Positions 1 to 8,011 of a stretch of 64,000 nt of DNA are shown here, piece after piece (positions within the stretch are counted from its first letter, which is position 1; each line of letters opens with the position of its first letter). The translations under genes were made by a program, and so were the position numbers. The notes under the pieces are model-generated. The model did no database searches. It saw nothing but the letters and a program-made list of their open reading frames with translations, and was not told the origin of the DNA. Origin of the DNA: Terriglobia bacterium (lineage in GTDB: Bacteria > Acidobacteriota > UBA6911). Location of the stretch: NCBI GenBank assembly GCA_020072565.1, contig JAIQGI010000033.1, forward strand, positions 1 through 64,000. Reading direction: 5' to 3'.

Positions 1-139
<139 letters not shown>

Positions 140-197
140 ATGTCTCTCCTAGCTTTGCTACAGCCTCGACCTGATGATTGCCTCGATATCGATGACG

Positions 198-775
198 GCC
201 AACTTAAAGAATTTTGGATTTTGGAATTTGGATTTTGGATTGTGGGTCCTGGAAGAAAAGATCACGAAGTCCATTCTGCACCTGGACTCTGCATTGATCC
301 CTCACTTCCATTTGTCCTTTCAAATCAGAAATCCAAAATCTAAAATCCAAAATCCTTATGGATTCCCCACTTCTCATTTGTCCTTTCAAATCCAAAATCG
401 CAAATCCAAAATCTAAAATTCCTAGAGTTGTGGAGCCCACGATCAGAATTGAACTGATGACCTCGTCCTTACCAAGGACGCGCTCTGCCAACTTAAAGAA
501 TTTTGGATTTTGGAATTTGGATTTTGGATTGTGGGTCCTGGAAGAAAAGATCACGAAGTCCATTCTGCACCTGGACTCTGCATTGATCCCTCACTTCCAT
601 TTGTCCTTTCAAATCTAAAATCCAAAATCTAAAATCCAAAATCCTTATTGATCTCCCACTTCTCATTTGTCCTTTCAAATCCAAAATCGCAAATCCAAAA
701 TTCCTAGAGTTGTGGAGCCCACGATCAGAATTGAACTGATGACCTCGTCCTTACCAAGGACGCGCTCTGCCAACT
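198..775. repeat. Tandem duplication of about 285 bp between tuf and tRNA-Thr
   Basis: Two nearly identical units lie head to tail, one starting at 198 and the next at 487 (289 bp), ending at the copy of GCCAACT at 769-775 (282 bp). The 7-base word GCCAACT occurs at 198-204, 487-493 and 769-775, exactly at the unit borders. This is the footprint expected of a microhomology-mediated tandem duplication. Each unit holds TTTTGGATTTTGG tracts, an opposing ATCCAAAATC tract and part of tRNA-Thr(GGU). The units differ by a 7-base deletion and a few substitutions. Confidence 0.9.
431..493 (-). pseudogene. Truncated duplicate of tRNA-Thr(GGU)
   Basis: These 63 bases match tRNA-Thr(GGU) from the D-arm (AGTTGGC) through the anticodon and T arms to the CCA end. 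The first 13 bases, holding the 5' acceptor strand and the start of the D arm, are missing, and TTTAAG-containing repeat sequence stands in their place. No acceptor stem can form, so it should not be a functional tRNA. It is the by-product of the tandem duplication at 198-775. It keeps a T arm and a CCA end, so it could still be seen by RNase Z, RNase P or the CCA enzyme. Confidence 0.92.
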
Positions 776-788
776 GAGCTACGTGGGC
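713..788 (-). tRNA. tRNA-Thr(GGU)
   Basis: A full cloverleaf of 76 bases. The acceptor stem GCCCACG pairs with CGTGGGC, the anticodon loop holds GGT, and the T arm and encoded CCA are present. It is the fourth tRNA of the operon, upstream of tuf, at the position of thrT in E. coli. Confidence 0.95.
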
Positions 789-796
789 TGAAACTC

Positions 797-872
797 TGGA
801 GCGGGAGACGGGACTCGAACCCGCGACCAATAGCTTGGAAGGCTATGACTCTGCCAACTGAGTTACTCCCGC
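797..872 (-). tRNA. tRNA-Gly(UCC)
   Basis: A 76-base cloverleaf with acceptor GCGGGAG/CTCCCGC, anticodon TCC in the loop CTTCCAA, a standard T arm and an encoded CCA. It lies 8 bases upstream of tRNA-Thr(GGU), corresponding to glyT of the E. coli tufB operon. Confidence 0.95.
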
Positions 873-883
873 TCGCCAAAGGA

Positions 884-972
884 TTTTGGATTGTGGCTTG
901 TGGATTTTGGATTGGTTCTTCTCAAGCGTACAAATCCAAAATCGCAAATCCAAAATCTAAAATTCCTAGAGT
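884..972. repeat. Phrase-repeat element between tRNA-Gly and tRNA-Tyr
   Basis: The spacer holds two TTTTGGATT words near 884-915 and an opposing block at 931-972. The block at 931-972 is identical over 42 bases to 387-428, and at 676-710 there is a copy lacking 7 bases. In sense orientation each copy starts 2-3 bases after a tRNA CCA end. The opposed words could pair into a hairpin in the precursor transcript. Confidence 0.85.
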
Positions 973-975
973 CGC

Positions 976-1063
976 TGGTGGAGAGGGAAGGATTCGAACC
1001 TTCGTAGTCCCGAAGGACGCTGGGTTTACAGCCCAGTGCCATTAACCGCTCGACCACCTCTCC
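976..1063 (-). tRNA. tRNA-Tyr(GUA)
   Basis: An 88-base class II tRNA with acceptor GGAGAGG/CCTCTCC, anticodon GTA in the loop CTGTAAA, the long variable arm expected for bacterial tRNA-Tyr (GTCCTTCGGGAC stem-loop) and an encoded CCA. It is second in the tRNA operon, like tyrU in E. coli. Confidence 0.95.
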
Positions 1064-1277
1064 CAAAAACCTGCAGATGCGGGATTCCTGGGCCTGCCCT
1101 CGACCTCAGGAGTGGATCTAAGAACCGCGGAAGCCGAACACCCTTCACGTCTCCGGCCGCTGAACATCGTGCCCAAACAGTCGGACTCTAACAACCTCGC
1201 CCCGCCGCGCCTGGGTTCGCAAATCCTATTCCCGCTGCCGCCGCTATAGCAGAAATGCCGTTCCCGCTCTCCTCAAA

Positions 1278-1353
1278 TGGAGCTGGCGAGAGGATTTGAA
1301 CCCCCGACCCGCTGATTACAAATCAGCTGCTCTACCAACTGAGCTACGCCAGC
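1278..1353 (-). tRNA. tRNA-Thr(UGU)
   Basis: A 76-base cloverleaf with acceptor GCTGGCG/CGCCAGC, anticodon TGT in the loop TTTGTAA, and an encoded CCA. It is the promoter-proximal gene of the tRNA-tuf operon (thrU position). It lies about 215 bases from tRNA-Tyr, and I see no gene in that spacer. Confidence 0.95.
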
Positions 1354-1368
1354 GCTGACAAAGCTATT

Positions 1369-1397
1369 AGTCTAACATTGTCGCGATAGGTCTGCAA
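1369..1397 (-). promoter_or_regulatory. Probable sigma70 promoter of the tRNA-tuf operon
   Basis: On the minus strand TTGCAG (1392-1397) and TAGACT (1369-1374) are separated by 17 bases. The -10 ends 15 bases before the mature 5' end of tRNA-Thr(UGU). The position fits a stable-RNA operon. The -10 is imperfect, so the assignment is moderate. Confidence 0.5.
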
Positions 1398-1484
1398 CCT
1401 TAAAAAAGGACACACTACTCCACGGCAAGCCGAACCAAGTCAACCATATAATACCTTTTTGCCAACCGCTGTCACGGGCTAAAT

Positions 1485-2039
1485 TCAACGATCGAGCCGG
1501 ACCTCGGCCAGCGCCAGCCAGTCGGCAACCAGATCGCCCTGCGGACCGCCCGAAATCCGTATCTCCAAATACGCATCTCCCGCTCCGCTCAGATCGAGCG
1601 CGATTTCGAGCGGGATCCAGTCACGGTCCTCAGCCTTCCTGCCGGCATCAAAGTAGCGCCCGTAGACCTGTTTGAGGGCACCGGCGCCTCCTACGAGCAC
1701 GTCCATCTGCAACCCATCCCCGATATTGAAGACCGGCGTCGCCAGCAACTTCAAGGTGTGGGTCCCTGACAGTCCCGCAAGGCTGGCACGAATCTCAAGC
1801 GGCGCGACCAGAGTCATCGCATCTTCCCGCCTGCCGTTGCGGGTAACCACCGCATGCCGATTGAAGGAACCACTGCTCCCCTCTGCGGCCGAAATGTGCC
1901 GGCCGATGGTGAATCGATCAGCCAGATCGATCGCGCCCGCGGCAGGCCGATGCGGTTGCGGCGGCGGAGTGCATCCCGCCCCGGCTATTTCTCCGCAGAG
2001 GGCGCACAGTATGCTGAGATGGGCGAACGCTCGTTTCAT
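1485..2039 (-). CDS. Small lipoprotein resembling the C-terminal domain of the upstream transferase
   Basis: 184 residues with a lipoprotein-type signal: a hydrophobic stretch at residues 5-20 ending in AGAGC, whose Cys would be lipidated. The rest reads as a beta-rich domain. The stretch RKAEDRDWIPLEIAL and the following GGPQGD parallel RKEDREWQPVRLLL and GPSG near the C-terminus of the protein encoded just upstream. I infer that it is a stand-alone copy of that domain. The start codon overlaps the upstream stop (ATGA), so the two are translationally coupled. No enzymatic motif is seen; a carbohydrate- or membrane-proximal binding role is only a guess. Confidence 0.75.
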   Translation of the reverse strand: MKRAFAHLSILCALCGEIAGAGCTPPPQPHRPAAGAIDLADRFTIGRHISAAEGSSGSFNRHAVVTRNGRREDAMTLVAPLEIRASLAGLSGTHTLKLLATPVFNIGDGLQMDVLVGGAGALKQVYGRYFDAGRKAEDRDWIPLEIALDLSGAGDAYLEIRISGGPQGDLVADWLALAEVRLDR

Positions 2040-4174
2040 TTCGTTTCCTTCGGCGTCAAAAGAGCTTGCGCGAACGCCCCCGTGATCCCGCTCGGCCCGC
2101 TCGCACCATAACGAAATGCAAGCGTCTCACCCGCGGCGACGCTCGCCGGCAGCAAAAGCCGCACAGGCTGCCACTCCCGATCCTCCTTTCGCGTTCCCGG
2201 ACAGAGACCCTTTTCGATCCGCGACAGGATTTTGCCGCGCGCATCACAATGCAGAATCTCGAATTCAAAAACGGTGTCGCCCGCAGACGCGCCATCATGC
2301 AGCACGCCAATTTGAAGGTTCAAAAGCATGGAGTGGCGCAGTTCCCAGGGATATGTAATTCGAGTTCCGGGCTTGGCCAGAACGGCTGTTGTGCCTCCCC
2401 CGATAGGCACCAGGCCAGGCCAGGGCATCACCCCGGAGGCGCTTTCCAGGCGTGCCCATGGAAGCCTTTCCACCATGAAACTGACCTGACGGATCTCAAG
2501 GGTCTCCAGGCTCTGCGCTGAAAGCGAAAATGGGATCAATCCCCATGCGGTGGAGTAGAAGCCTGCCGGTGTACGCCAGTCCATAGTCCGGAAAGGCGTG
2601 CGCAGGTCAAAAGAGAGGCTGGCGTACGGGATGGTCATGGAGACCAGATCCGCAGGTGCATCGTAGGGCATGGCCAACTTCGGTTTGACGAGCAGGCTGC
2701 CTCCGCGCACGGAAGACTCCCGAGCCGGCAGCGGTTCTGCCCCGATCCGCGCGAAGTAGCAGCGGAATCCCCATTCGCCGGTGACATAGGAGTCGAGACC
2801 GGAAGACAGGCGGGAAAAAGCGGCGGCGGCGCGCGGATAAATGCGGGCAAACTCGAAATCCGCCTGAGCCAGGAACAGTCCCCACGCCAGCGACAGGACC
2901 AGGCTGCCACTCGCAACCATGGCCGAATTCAAGATCGGGCTCCGGTCCGAGCGATACTCCGACACCTCGCTGACCTCGAGCCACCGGAAGAAAAAGATCA
3001 AAAGGGGTGGAACCAGCGGCAGGATATAGCGCGCCGAGCCCCCCGTAAAGAGAATCAGGCAATATGCCGCGACGCCGAAATACCAGAGCGCGATGAATTG
3101 CGCCTCCACGCGCGTGAACCCGAACACCTCGTCTGTTCCCCTCACGAAGGCCTTCCTGAGCAGGGCCAGCATGCGCACCGTAATGAACAGACCGGTGACC
3201 AGCCCGACGACGAAAATGGCTTTGTCCACTATGCGATAACCGGGAACTTCCGCCTGGGCCGCGTAAATGGAGACCAGCAGCGCCAAGCCGAAAACGCGTC
3301 CCTTCATTCCCCGCGCAAAGATATAGAGCAGGAAGAACGGAAATACGATCAGCCAGCCCTGGTATTGGAGCAGCGCCAGCGCTTTGGTGCCGAGCAGACC
3401 TGGAGCGGCGGCCTGGTTCGACTGGACGTACGCGAACGTGTCCCGTAGCACAAGCCGGCCATAATGGGCGGAAGTCACTCCGAGCCACGCGCACATGCCG
3501 GCCAGGGGCAGGAGCAGCGAGAACCAGCCGGCAGCCCGCCCGCGTTTGCGGATGTGGTAGAAGCCGAGCAGGGGCACCAGCGCGATGGCCTGATAACTCG
3601 CGAACATGGCGGCAAACTGGAACAGGGCGCTTGCCACATACAGACCCTTCCGACTCAATTCAGTGGCCCACAGGAAACAGGCGCTGGCGGCCAGCCAGAA
3701 GGCCAGCGTCGGCAGGTCCGCCATCAGCGTGTGCTCCATGATCAGGACCAGCGGGCAGACCGACATGACCAGTGATGGCCAGATCGGTCTCTCCACGAAA
3801 ACGGCGGCAATGAAGTACATGGACACGGCCGCGAGCAAGGGGAACAGCAGCGCCACCGTATGAAATATCCATTCCCTGCCTTCTCCCTCGCCGGCAAAAC
3901 GCTGCACAACCGCCAGGAAATACGCCTGCAGCGGCGGGTGGGAATGGGACGCCATGTCGGGCACATGGAAGCCGCCAAAATCGTAAGGCACATCATACGG
4001 GTGCAACGGATGGGCTCGGGCGCCGCGCGCCATGTCCATATAAAAGCTGTCGTCCATGTGAAAGGGCTGAGACAGGAAAGGAACGGCACAGCCGATCACG
4101 ACGAGGACGAGCAATGCCAGGTCGCGATGCACCTGGAAACGCTGCCAGGCCGGGTAACGAGTCGACGCTTTCAT
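2036..4174 (-). CDS. GT39-type polytopic membrane glycosyltransferase with extra C-terminal domain
   Basis: A 712-residue polytopic protein of the ArnT/PMT-like family, which transfers sugars from polyprenyl-phosphate carriers on the periplasmic side of the membrane. The first external loop carries the acidic pair in FHMDDSFYMD, followed by HPPLQAYFL, as in GT39 proteins. About ten to twelve hydrophobic segments follow, then a soluble part from about residue 440. That part contains GEWGFRCYF, a proline-rich segment and TPAGFYSTAWGLIPF, which also occur in the protein at 22619-24391. A last domain of about 130 residues resembles the small lipoprotein downstream. I chose the ATG at 4174 (MKASTRYPAW) because it forms an ATGA overlap with the upstream stop. 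The acceptor is unknown. Confidence 0.85.
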   Translation of the reverse strand: MKASTRYPAWQRFQVHRDLALLVLVVIGCAVPFLSQPFHMDDSFYMDMARGARAHPLHPYDVPYDFGGFHVPDMASHSHPPLQAYFLAVVQRFAGEGEGREWIFHTVALLFPLLAAVSMYFIAAVFVERPIWPSLVMSVCPLVLIMEHTLMADLPTLAFWLAASACFLWATELSRKGLYVASALFQFAAMFASYQAIALVPLLGFYHIRKRGRAAGWFSLLLPLAGMCAWLGVTSAHYGRLVLRDTFAYVQSNQAAAPGLLGTKALALLQYQGWLIVFPFFLLYIFARGMKGRVFGLALLVSIYAAQAEVPGYRIVDKAIFVVGLVTGLFITVRMLALLRKAFVRGTDEVFGFTRVEAQFIALWYFGVAAYCLILFTGGSARYILPLVPPLLIFFFRWLEVSEVSEYRSDRSPILNSAMVASGSLVLSLAWGLFLAQADFEFARIYPRAAAAFSRLSSGLDSYVTGEWGFRCYFARIGAEPLPARESSVRGGSLLVKPKLAMPYDAPADLVSMTIPYASLSFDLRTPFRTMDWRTPAGFYSTAWGLIPFSLSAQSLETLEIRQVSFMVERLPWARLESASGVMPWPGLVPIGGGTTAVLAKPGTRITYPWELRHSMLLNLQIGVLHDGASAGDTVFEFEILHCDARGKILSRIEKGLCPGTRKEDREWQPVRLLLPASVAAGETLAFRYGASGPSGITGAFAQALLTPKETK

Positions 4175-5871
4175 AAAAGCCTCAACGCGGAGCACGCAGG
4201 GCGCGTAGAGGAGCATGGAATGGAGCTCTGACGGTAGGAAGAAACGATGTCCTTCTCCGCATCGACTCTTCGGGGTCCATCCTCCTCAGTGGAGCTGCGG
4301 TGAATGGAGTAGAGGCGCGCGCAACTGCCGTCGGGGAGAATATAGAGTTCCACGAGCCGGAAGGTGCGCGGGTCATCCACAATGATCTCGCTCAGCGCCC
4401 GGCTGAATCCCGTCGTCCATGACATTCCCTGATCGCCGTCGGTCATGACCACATATTGAAAGCCGTCGAATGCCTGAACCCCATCGGGCTGGGTCCTCAG
4501 GTGCCGGACATGCACGGGCCACCCTCGCAACCGTGCCGTAAGAGTGAAATTCATCGCATTAAACCGGGGCAGATCTGGAATCAGAGCAAGGTCCGGAGGG
4601 GCATTTCTGGTTCGGGCATCCTCGGCTACTTTGCCGAGAATCGCCTCCAGCTTCCAGTCTTCGCGGCGTGGCGCTCCCAGAACATGGAAATAGTGCTGAA
4701 GGTAAAGATTCCAGTCCCAACGCAGGCTGCCGCTGTAGCCGTGCGCCAGCACGATCTCCTGCGGGAGCCAGCGCACCCCGAAGTTGGCTGCATACGCCTG
4801 AAAGCCCAGGACCAGGGCCAGCCCGGCCTTGAGCACGTATACCTGCCGGGTGTTGCTCCAGGATTGCAGCCAGGCACCGGCCACGATGAACATGGGTCCG
4901 AGCAGCGGCATGGTGAAGCGGGGATCCTTGGTGCGCAAGAGGGTCATCGCGAGCCAGCCTCCGCACACTGCCGCGATGAGAAACTTACCGTCGCGCAGCA
5001 GGCGCCGCCTCCATGTGAAGACGACGGCAAGGATCAGAAGCAGGAACAGGATGCCGAAAAGCTGGTAGCCTTCCAGCAGCCGAAGGTAATAGATGAGCGA
5101 TTGGAAGGAAAACACTCTCGGTTCGCCTTCCAGCGCGCCGACCTGCGCGTTCTCCATGAAGTAGCGCGTCAGGTTCGGCAGATTCGGGAGGTACCACACA
5201 CCCGCTCCCAGACCTGCAACCAGAAGAGCGTCGGCGAGGTGAAGCATGCGCGCCCGGTCGCGCCAGATCCGGAACCGGATGCCCACATAGAGCAGGGGAA
5301 GAAAGAGAAATGCGGCGAAAAACCACTTTGTGAGCATCCCGAGAGCGCAAGTCAACCCGAAAAGGAAACTGCGAGAATGGGACTCGAACCCTTCCGTCTT
5401 CCGGAGCGCGACGAGGCCGGCCGCCACCCAGGCAGCAAGCCAGTAATCGAGCACCGTCTCGCGGGACATCCACAGCAGATACGGCGTCAGCGCTGTGAGC
5501 AGGCACGCCCACCTCGCCGCTCGCGCACCGGCTAGATCCCAGCCCAGCATGTAGACCGCCCAAAAAAGCAGCATCGTGGCCGGGATGTTGGCCAGAACCG
5601 CGATATGCGGGCTAGGATGAAAGATAAGGAAGCAAAGCGCGATCGTCATATGGACGAAGGGCGGATAGTTTCCGGAACGTGACGCCCACGACATCGCTTG
5701 CGCCGGCTCCCGGGACTGCGGCACGTAGTTGAGGGCATAGCTCTGATGCAGCGCCATGTCCCAAACAGGAGGGCGAGTGTCGCGCTGCAACCAAAGGATG
5801 TTCACGGCCCAGAGGGCGGCCGTGAACGCGAGCACGGTGACCAGGCACTGAGTCTGCCGTCCCATCGGCAT
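4171..5871 (-). CDS. GT39-type polytopic membrane glycosyltransferase (ArnT-like)
   Basis: 566 residues with roughly ten membrane segments. The N-terminal loop has PPVWDMALHQSYALNYV and later SGNYPPFVHMTIAL. This is the pattern of dolichol/undecaprenyl-phosphate-sugar-dependent transferases, with an acidic residue in the first periplasmic loop and a YPP motif in the next. A soluble C-terminal region of about 150 residues follows. The start MPMGRQTQCL at 5871 overlaps the upstream methyltransferase stop as ATGA, and the same coupling links it to the next gene. Together these genes look like the late, membrane-bound steps of a glycan pathway. Substrate unknown. Confidence 0.85.
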   Translation of the reverse strand: MPMGRQTQCLVTVLAFTAALWAVNILWLQRDTRPPVWDMALHQSYALNYVPQSREPAQAMSWASRSGNYPPFVHMTIALCFLIFHPSPHIAVLANIPATMLLFWAVYMLGWDLAGARAARWACLLTALTPYLLWMSRETVLDYWLAAWVAAGLVALRKTEGFESHSRSFLFGLTCALGMLTKWFFAAFLFLPLLYVGIRFRIWRDRARMLHLADALLVAGLGAGVWYLPNLPNLTRYFMENAQVGALEGEPRVFSFQSLIYYLRLLEGYQLFGILFLLLILAVVFTWRRRLLRDGKFLIAAVCGGWLAMTLLRTKDPRFTMPLLGPMFIVAGAWLQSWSNTRQVYVLKAGLALVLGFQAYAANFGVRWLPQEIVLAHGYSGSLRWDWNLYLQHYFHVLGAPRREDWKLEAILGKVAEDARTRNAPPDLALIPDLPRFNAMNFTLTARLRGWPVHVRHLRTQPDGVQAFDGFQYVVMTDGDQGMSWTTGFSRALSEIIVDDPRTFRLVELYILPDGSCARLYSIHRSSTEEDGPRRVDAEKDIVSSYRQSSIPCSSTRPACSALRLL

Positions 5872-6617
5872 CAATTCCCTTCTTTGATCGCGCGTACCCG
5901 AAAGCCGAGCGAAAACTCTCTGTTCTGATCCAGCGGGTCCAGAAAATACAGGAGCAGGGGCAGCAGCAGGCCGAAGAAGGGGGCCAGAGGAACGAACAGA
6001 ATCCACCGCCAGCCTTGTTGAAAAAAGCCCAACAAACTGACACAACGCCGGGCACATACCCAGAAAAAACCACCCATTGGGCAGAGTAGGTCTACCCGAA
6101 GCGGCAAGTTTTCCAGGAGCAGGCGGACGCCGTGACGCGTGAATCGAAGGTAATCATGCGGCGCCTGGTGCTCCTCCCAGAGAAAAGGCACGACGAGAAA
6201 GAGCGAGCCGCCGGCCTTGAGGACACGGGCGAACTCGCTCAGCACTCGTCTGGGATCACGCGTATGCTCAAGGACCACCATGCAGAGAACGCAGTCCACG
6301 GAGCCCGATCCGAGGGGCAGATGTTCCAGATCCGCCTGAACATCGAGGTGAGAGTAGTCCCAATCCGGATCCCCGGTTCCCGAATCCAAGGCCACATAGC
6401 GCCCGCGCGTGAAATATCGTCTATGACGCGCTTCGCCCGCGCCTGCATCAAGCACCACCTGCCCGTCCGCGATCCGGGCTGCAGCGACCTTCGCTTCCGA
6501 TTCGACGATCTCCTGAATCGGATCCAGCCGCGCGACCAGAAAATGCGGCAGCAACTTTTCTGCAAGCGACTTCAGTCGCGGATTTATCAAGCTACTCTCC
6601 TCAAAGTCCCGCTGCAC
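5871..6617 (-). CDS. Class I SAM-dependent methyltransferase with C-terminal membrane segment
   Basis: 248 residues. Motif I is VLDAGAGEA at about 55-63, an acidic motif II lies in YVALDSGTG, and SVDCVLCMVVLEHTRDP is the post-motif typical of methyltransferase type 11. RVLKAGGSLFLVVPF completes the Rossmann core. A long hydrophobic segment near the C-terminus (FVPLAPFFGLLLPLLLYFL) suggests membrane association. It sits upstream of two GT39 genes with overlapping stop/start, so it probably methylates a lipid-linked sugar or similar intermediate. That substrate is inferred from context only. Confidence 0.82.
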   Translation of the reverse strand: MQRDFEESSLINPRLKSLAEKLLPHFLVARLDPIQEIVESEAKVAAARIADGQVVLDAGAGEARHRRYFTRGRYVALDSGTGDPDWDYSHLDVQADLEHLPLGSGSVDCVLCMVVLEHTRDPRRVLSEFARVLKAGGSLFLVVPFLWEEHQAPHDYLRFTRHGVRLLLENLPLRVDLLCPMGGFFWVCARRCVSLLGFFQQGWRWILFVPLAPFFGLLLPLLLYFLDPLDQNREFSLGFRVRAIKEGN

Positions 6618-6804
6618 GGAGTGGAGAAAACACTCCCCAACCCATGCTTCGAAAATAGCTCCTGGCGCCTTCGAGTCTTTGAGTTTTGGCGGTTAGCCGC
6701 CTGCTTGACCGCCAAGACGCCAGGGCTCCAAGACTCTGTGTTCGCTTCCTCTTCATGCGTCGCCGGGTGGGCCCCCAGCTCTTTTGGGACTGTACCTGAA
6801 TTTT

Positions 6805-7860
6805 TCAATCCCGCAGCGCCAAGTCCCTGGCAGAGATCCGATACCTGTGCAGCAACGCGTAGAATTGCCGGTATGTGATCCTCCTGCTGCGGAAAACCAT
6901 CCTCCGCTTCCTCAGGATTTCGCCCAGGCCTTGCAGGCCGGAAAGATAGGCCCGCACCAAGGCAACAAACAGGCTGCCGGCGCTGTACTCCCTAGTCACG
7001 CCGCCCGCCAGACCGCGACTTCTCAGAATGCTGGAAAGATGCCAGAAAAAGCGCCACAAAGTAAACAGCGGAGAGATCAGCAGCAACGGCATCGGGAAAA
7101 GCTTCACGGCCACCCAGAGCCGGTTGCGTTCGACGAGAAATGCTTTTTGGGGGGAATACTTGCCGAGACTCCTCGAGTGGCGGTGGTACACCTTGGCCTC
7201 CGGGGCGTATCTGCAAATCCAGCCGCGCCAGCGCGCCCGCAAACCGAGGTCAGCGTCGTCCCCATAGGCGAAGAACTGCTCGTCGAACATTCCGATATCT
7301 TCGAGCATGCTGCGCCGGTACAGGGCCGCGCAGCCGTCCGGGAAGAAGACATCATCGCTTCGATCATGTTGTCCGCGATCGACATCCCCGGCACCCCGAC
7401 CCCGATTGAGGCCGTCAGGGTAAAGCAGGTGACCGACCTTGTCGATGATCTGGCGCTGTTCGTAAAAGAGTATCTTTGAGGCCGCCATGCCCACCTCGGG
7501 ATTCTCCATGCACGCGGCCAGATTGGCCAGCCAGTTGCTATCGGCGACCGCATCGTTGTTCAGCAAGGCAACGAATTCTCCCTGCGAGGCGCGGATTCCC
7601 GCATTAACGCCCCCCGCGAATCCCAGGTTTGAAGCCAGCTCGATCAGCCTCCACTTCTCGCCGCACCTTGCCTGCAGCCACGGGCGCGAACCGTCGGTCG
7701 AGCCGTTGTCGATCACAAGGAGTTCGGTAGCGAGATACGACTGGCCTTCGATGGAGTCGAGGCACTCTCCGAGATAAGCCAGGCCATTCCAGTTGACGAC
7801 GATGACGGAGACCAGCCCCTTTTCGATTTTGGATTTTGGATTGGGGGTTTCAGGCTGCAA
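6805..7860 (-). CDS. Family 2 glycosyltransferase (rhamnosyltransferase-like)
   Basis: 351 residues. The GT-A core starts with VSVIVVNWNGLAYLGECLDS, and ELLVIDNGSTDGS and NLGFAGGVNAGIRAS give the nucleotide-binding region. The acidic motif and acceptor region lie around VALLNNDAVAD and FFAYGDDADLGLRARWRG. This is the pattern of WbbL/rhamnosyltransferase-like GT2 enzymes that act on cytoplasmic lipid-linked sugars. No ATG suits the start. A TTG at 7860 is preceded at good distance by GGGAAGGA. With that start the first codons (QPETPNPKSKIEKG) are written by an ATCCAAAATC phrase repeat, which has apparently invaded the 5' end of the gene. Confidence 0.85.
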   Translation of the reverse strand: MQPETPNPKSKIEKGLVSVIVVNWNGLAYLGECLDSIEGQSYLATELLVIDNGSTDGSRPWLQARCGEKWRLIELASNLGFAGGVNAGIRASQGEFVALLNNDAVADSNWLANLAACMENPEVGMAASKILFYEQRQIIDKVGHLLYPDGLNRGRGAGDVDRGQHDRSDDVFFPDGCAALYRRSMLEDIGMFDEQFFAYGDDADLGLRARWRGWICRYAPEAKVYHRHSRSLGKYSPQKAFLVERNRLWVAVKLFPMPLLLISPLFTLWRFFWHLSSILRSRGLAGGVTREYSAGSLFVALVRAYLSGLQGLGEILRKRRMVFRSRRITYRQFYALLHRYRISARDLALRD

Positions 7861-8011
7861 AAAGTCCTTCCCTTTGCCGGTTCATCCATCAAATGACAGG
7901 GAACTAGAAACCAATCCTATTCACAGGGGGATACGGGGCGATCGACAATCTTGAAGATCGCGTACATTCCTGGTCGCCACTCTCCCAACCCAGAATCAGC
8001 AATCCAAAATC

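Noticed and set aside
431-493. A second functional tRNA-Thr(GGU)
   Set aside because: It lacks the first 13 bases, so no acceptor stem can form.
198-972. CRISPR array
   Set aside because: Repeats are low-complexity words without regular spacers and no cas genes are near.
4456-5535. Long plus-strand open frame (359 codons) opposite a GT39 gene
   Set aside because: Arg/Gln/His-rich antisense shadow of GC-rich coding DNA; the minus-strand frame is clearly a membrane transferase.
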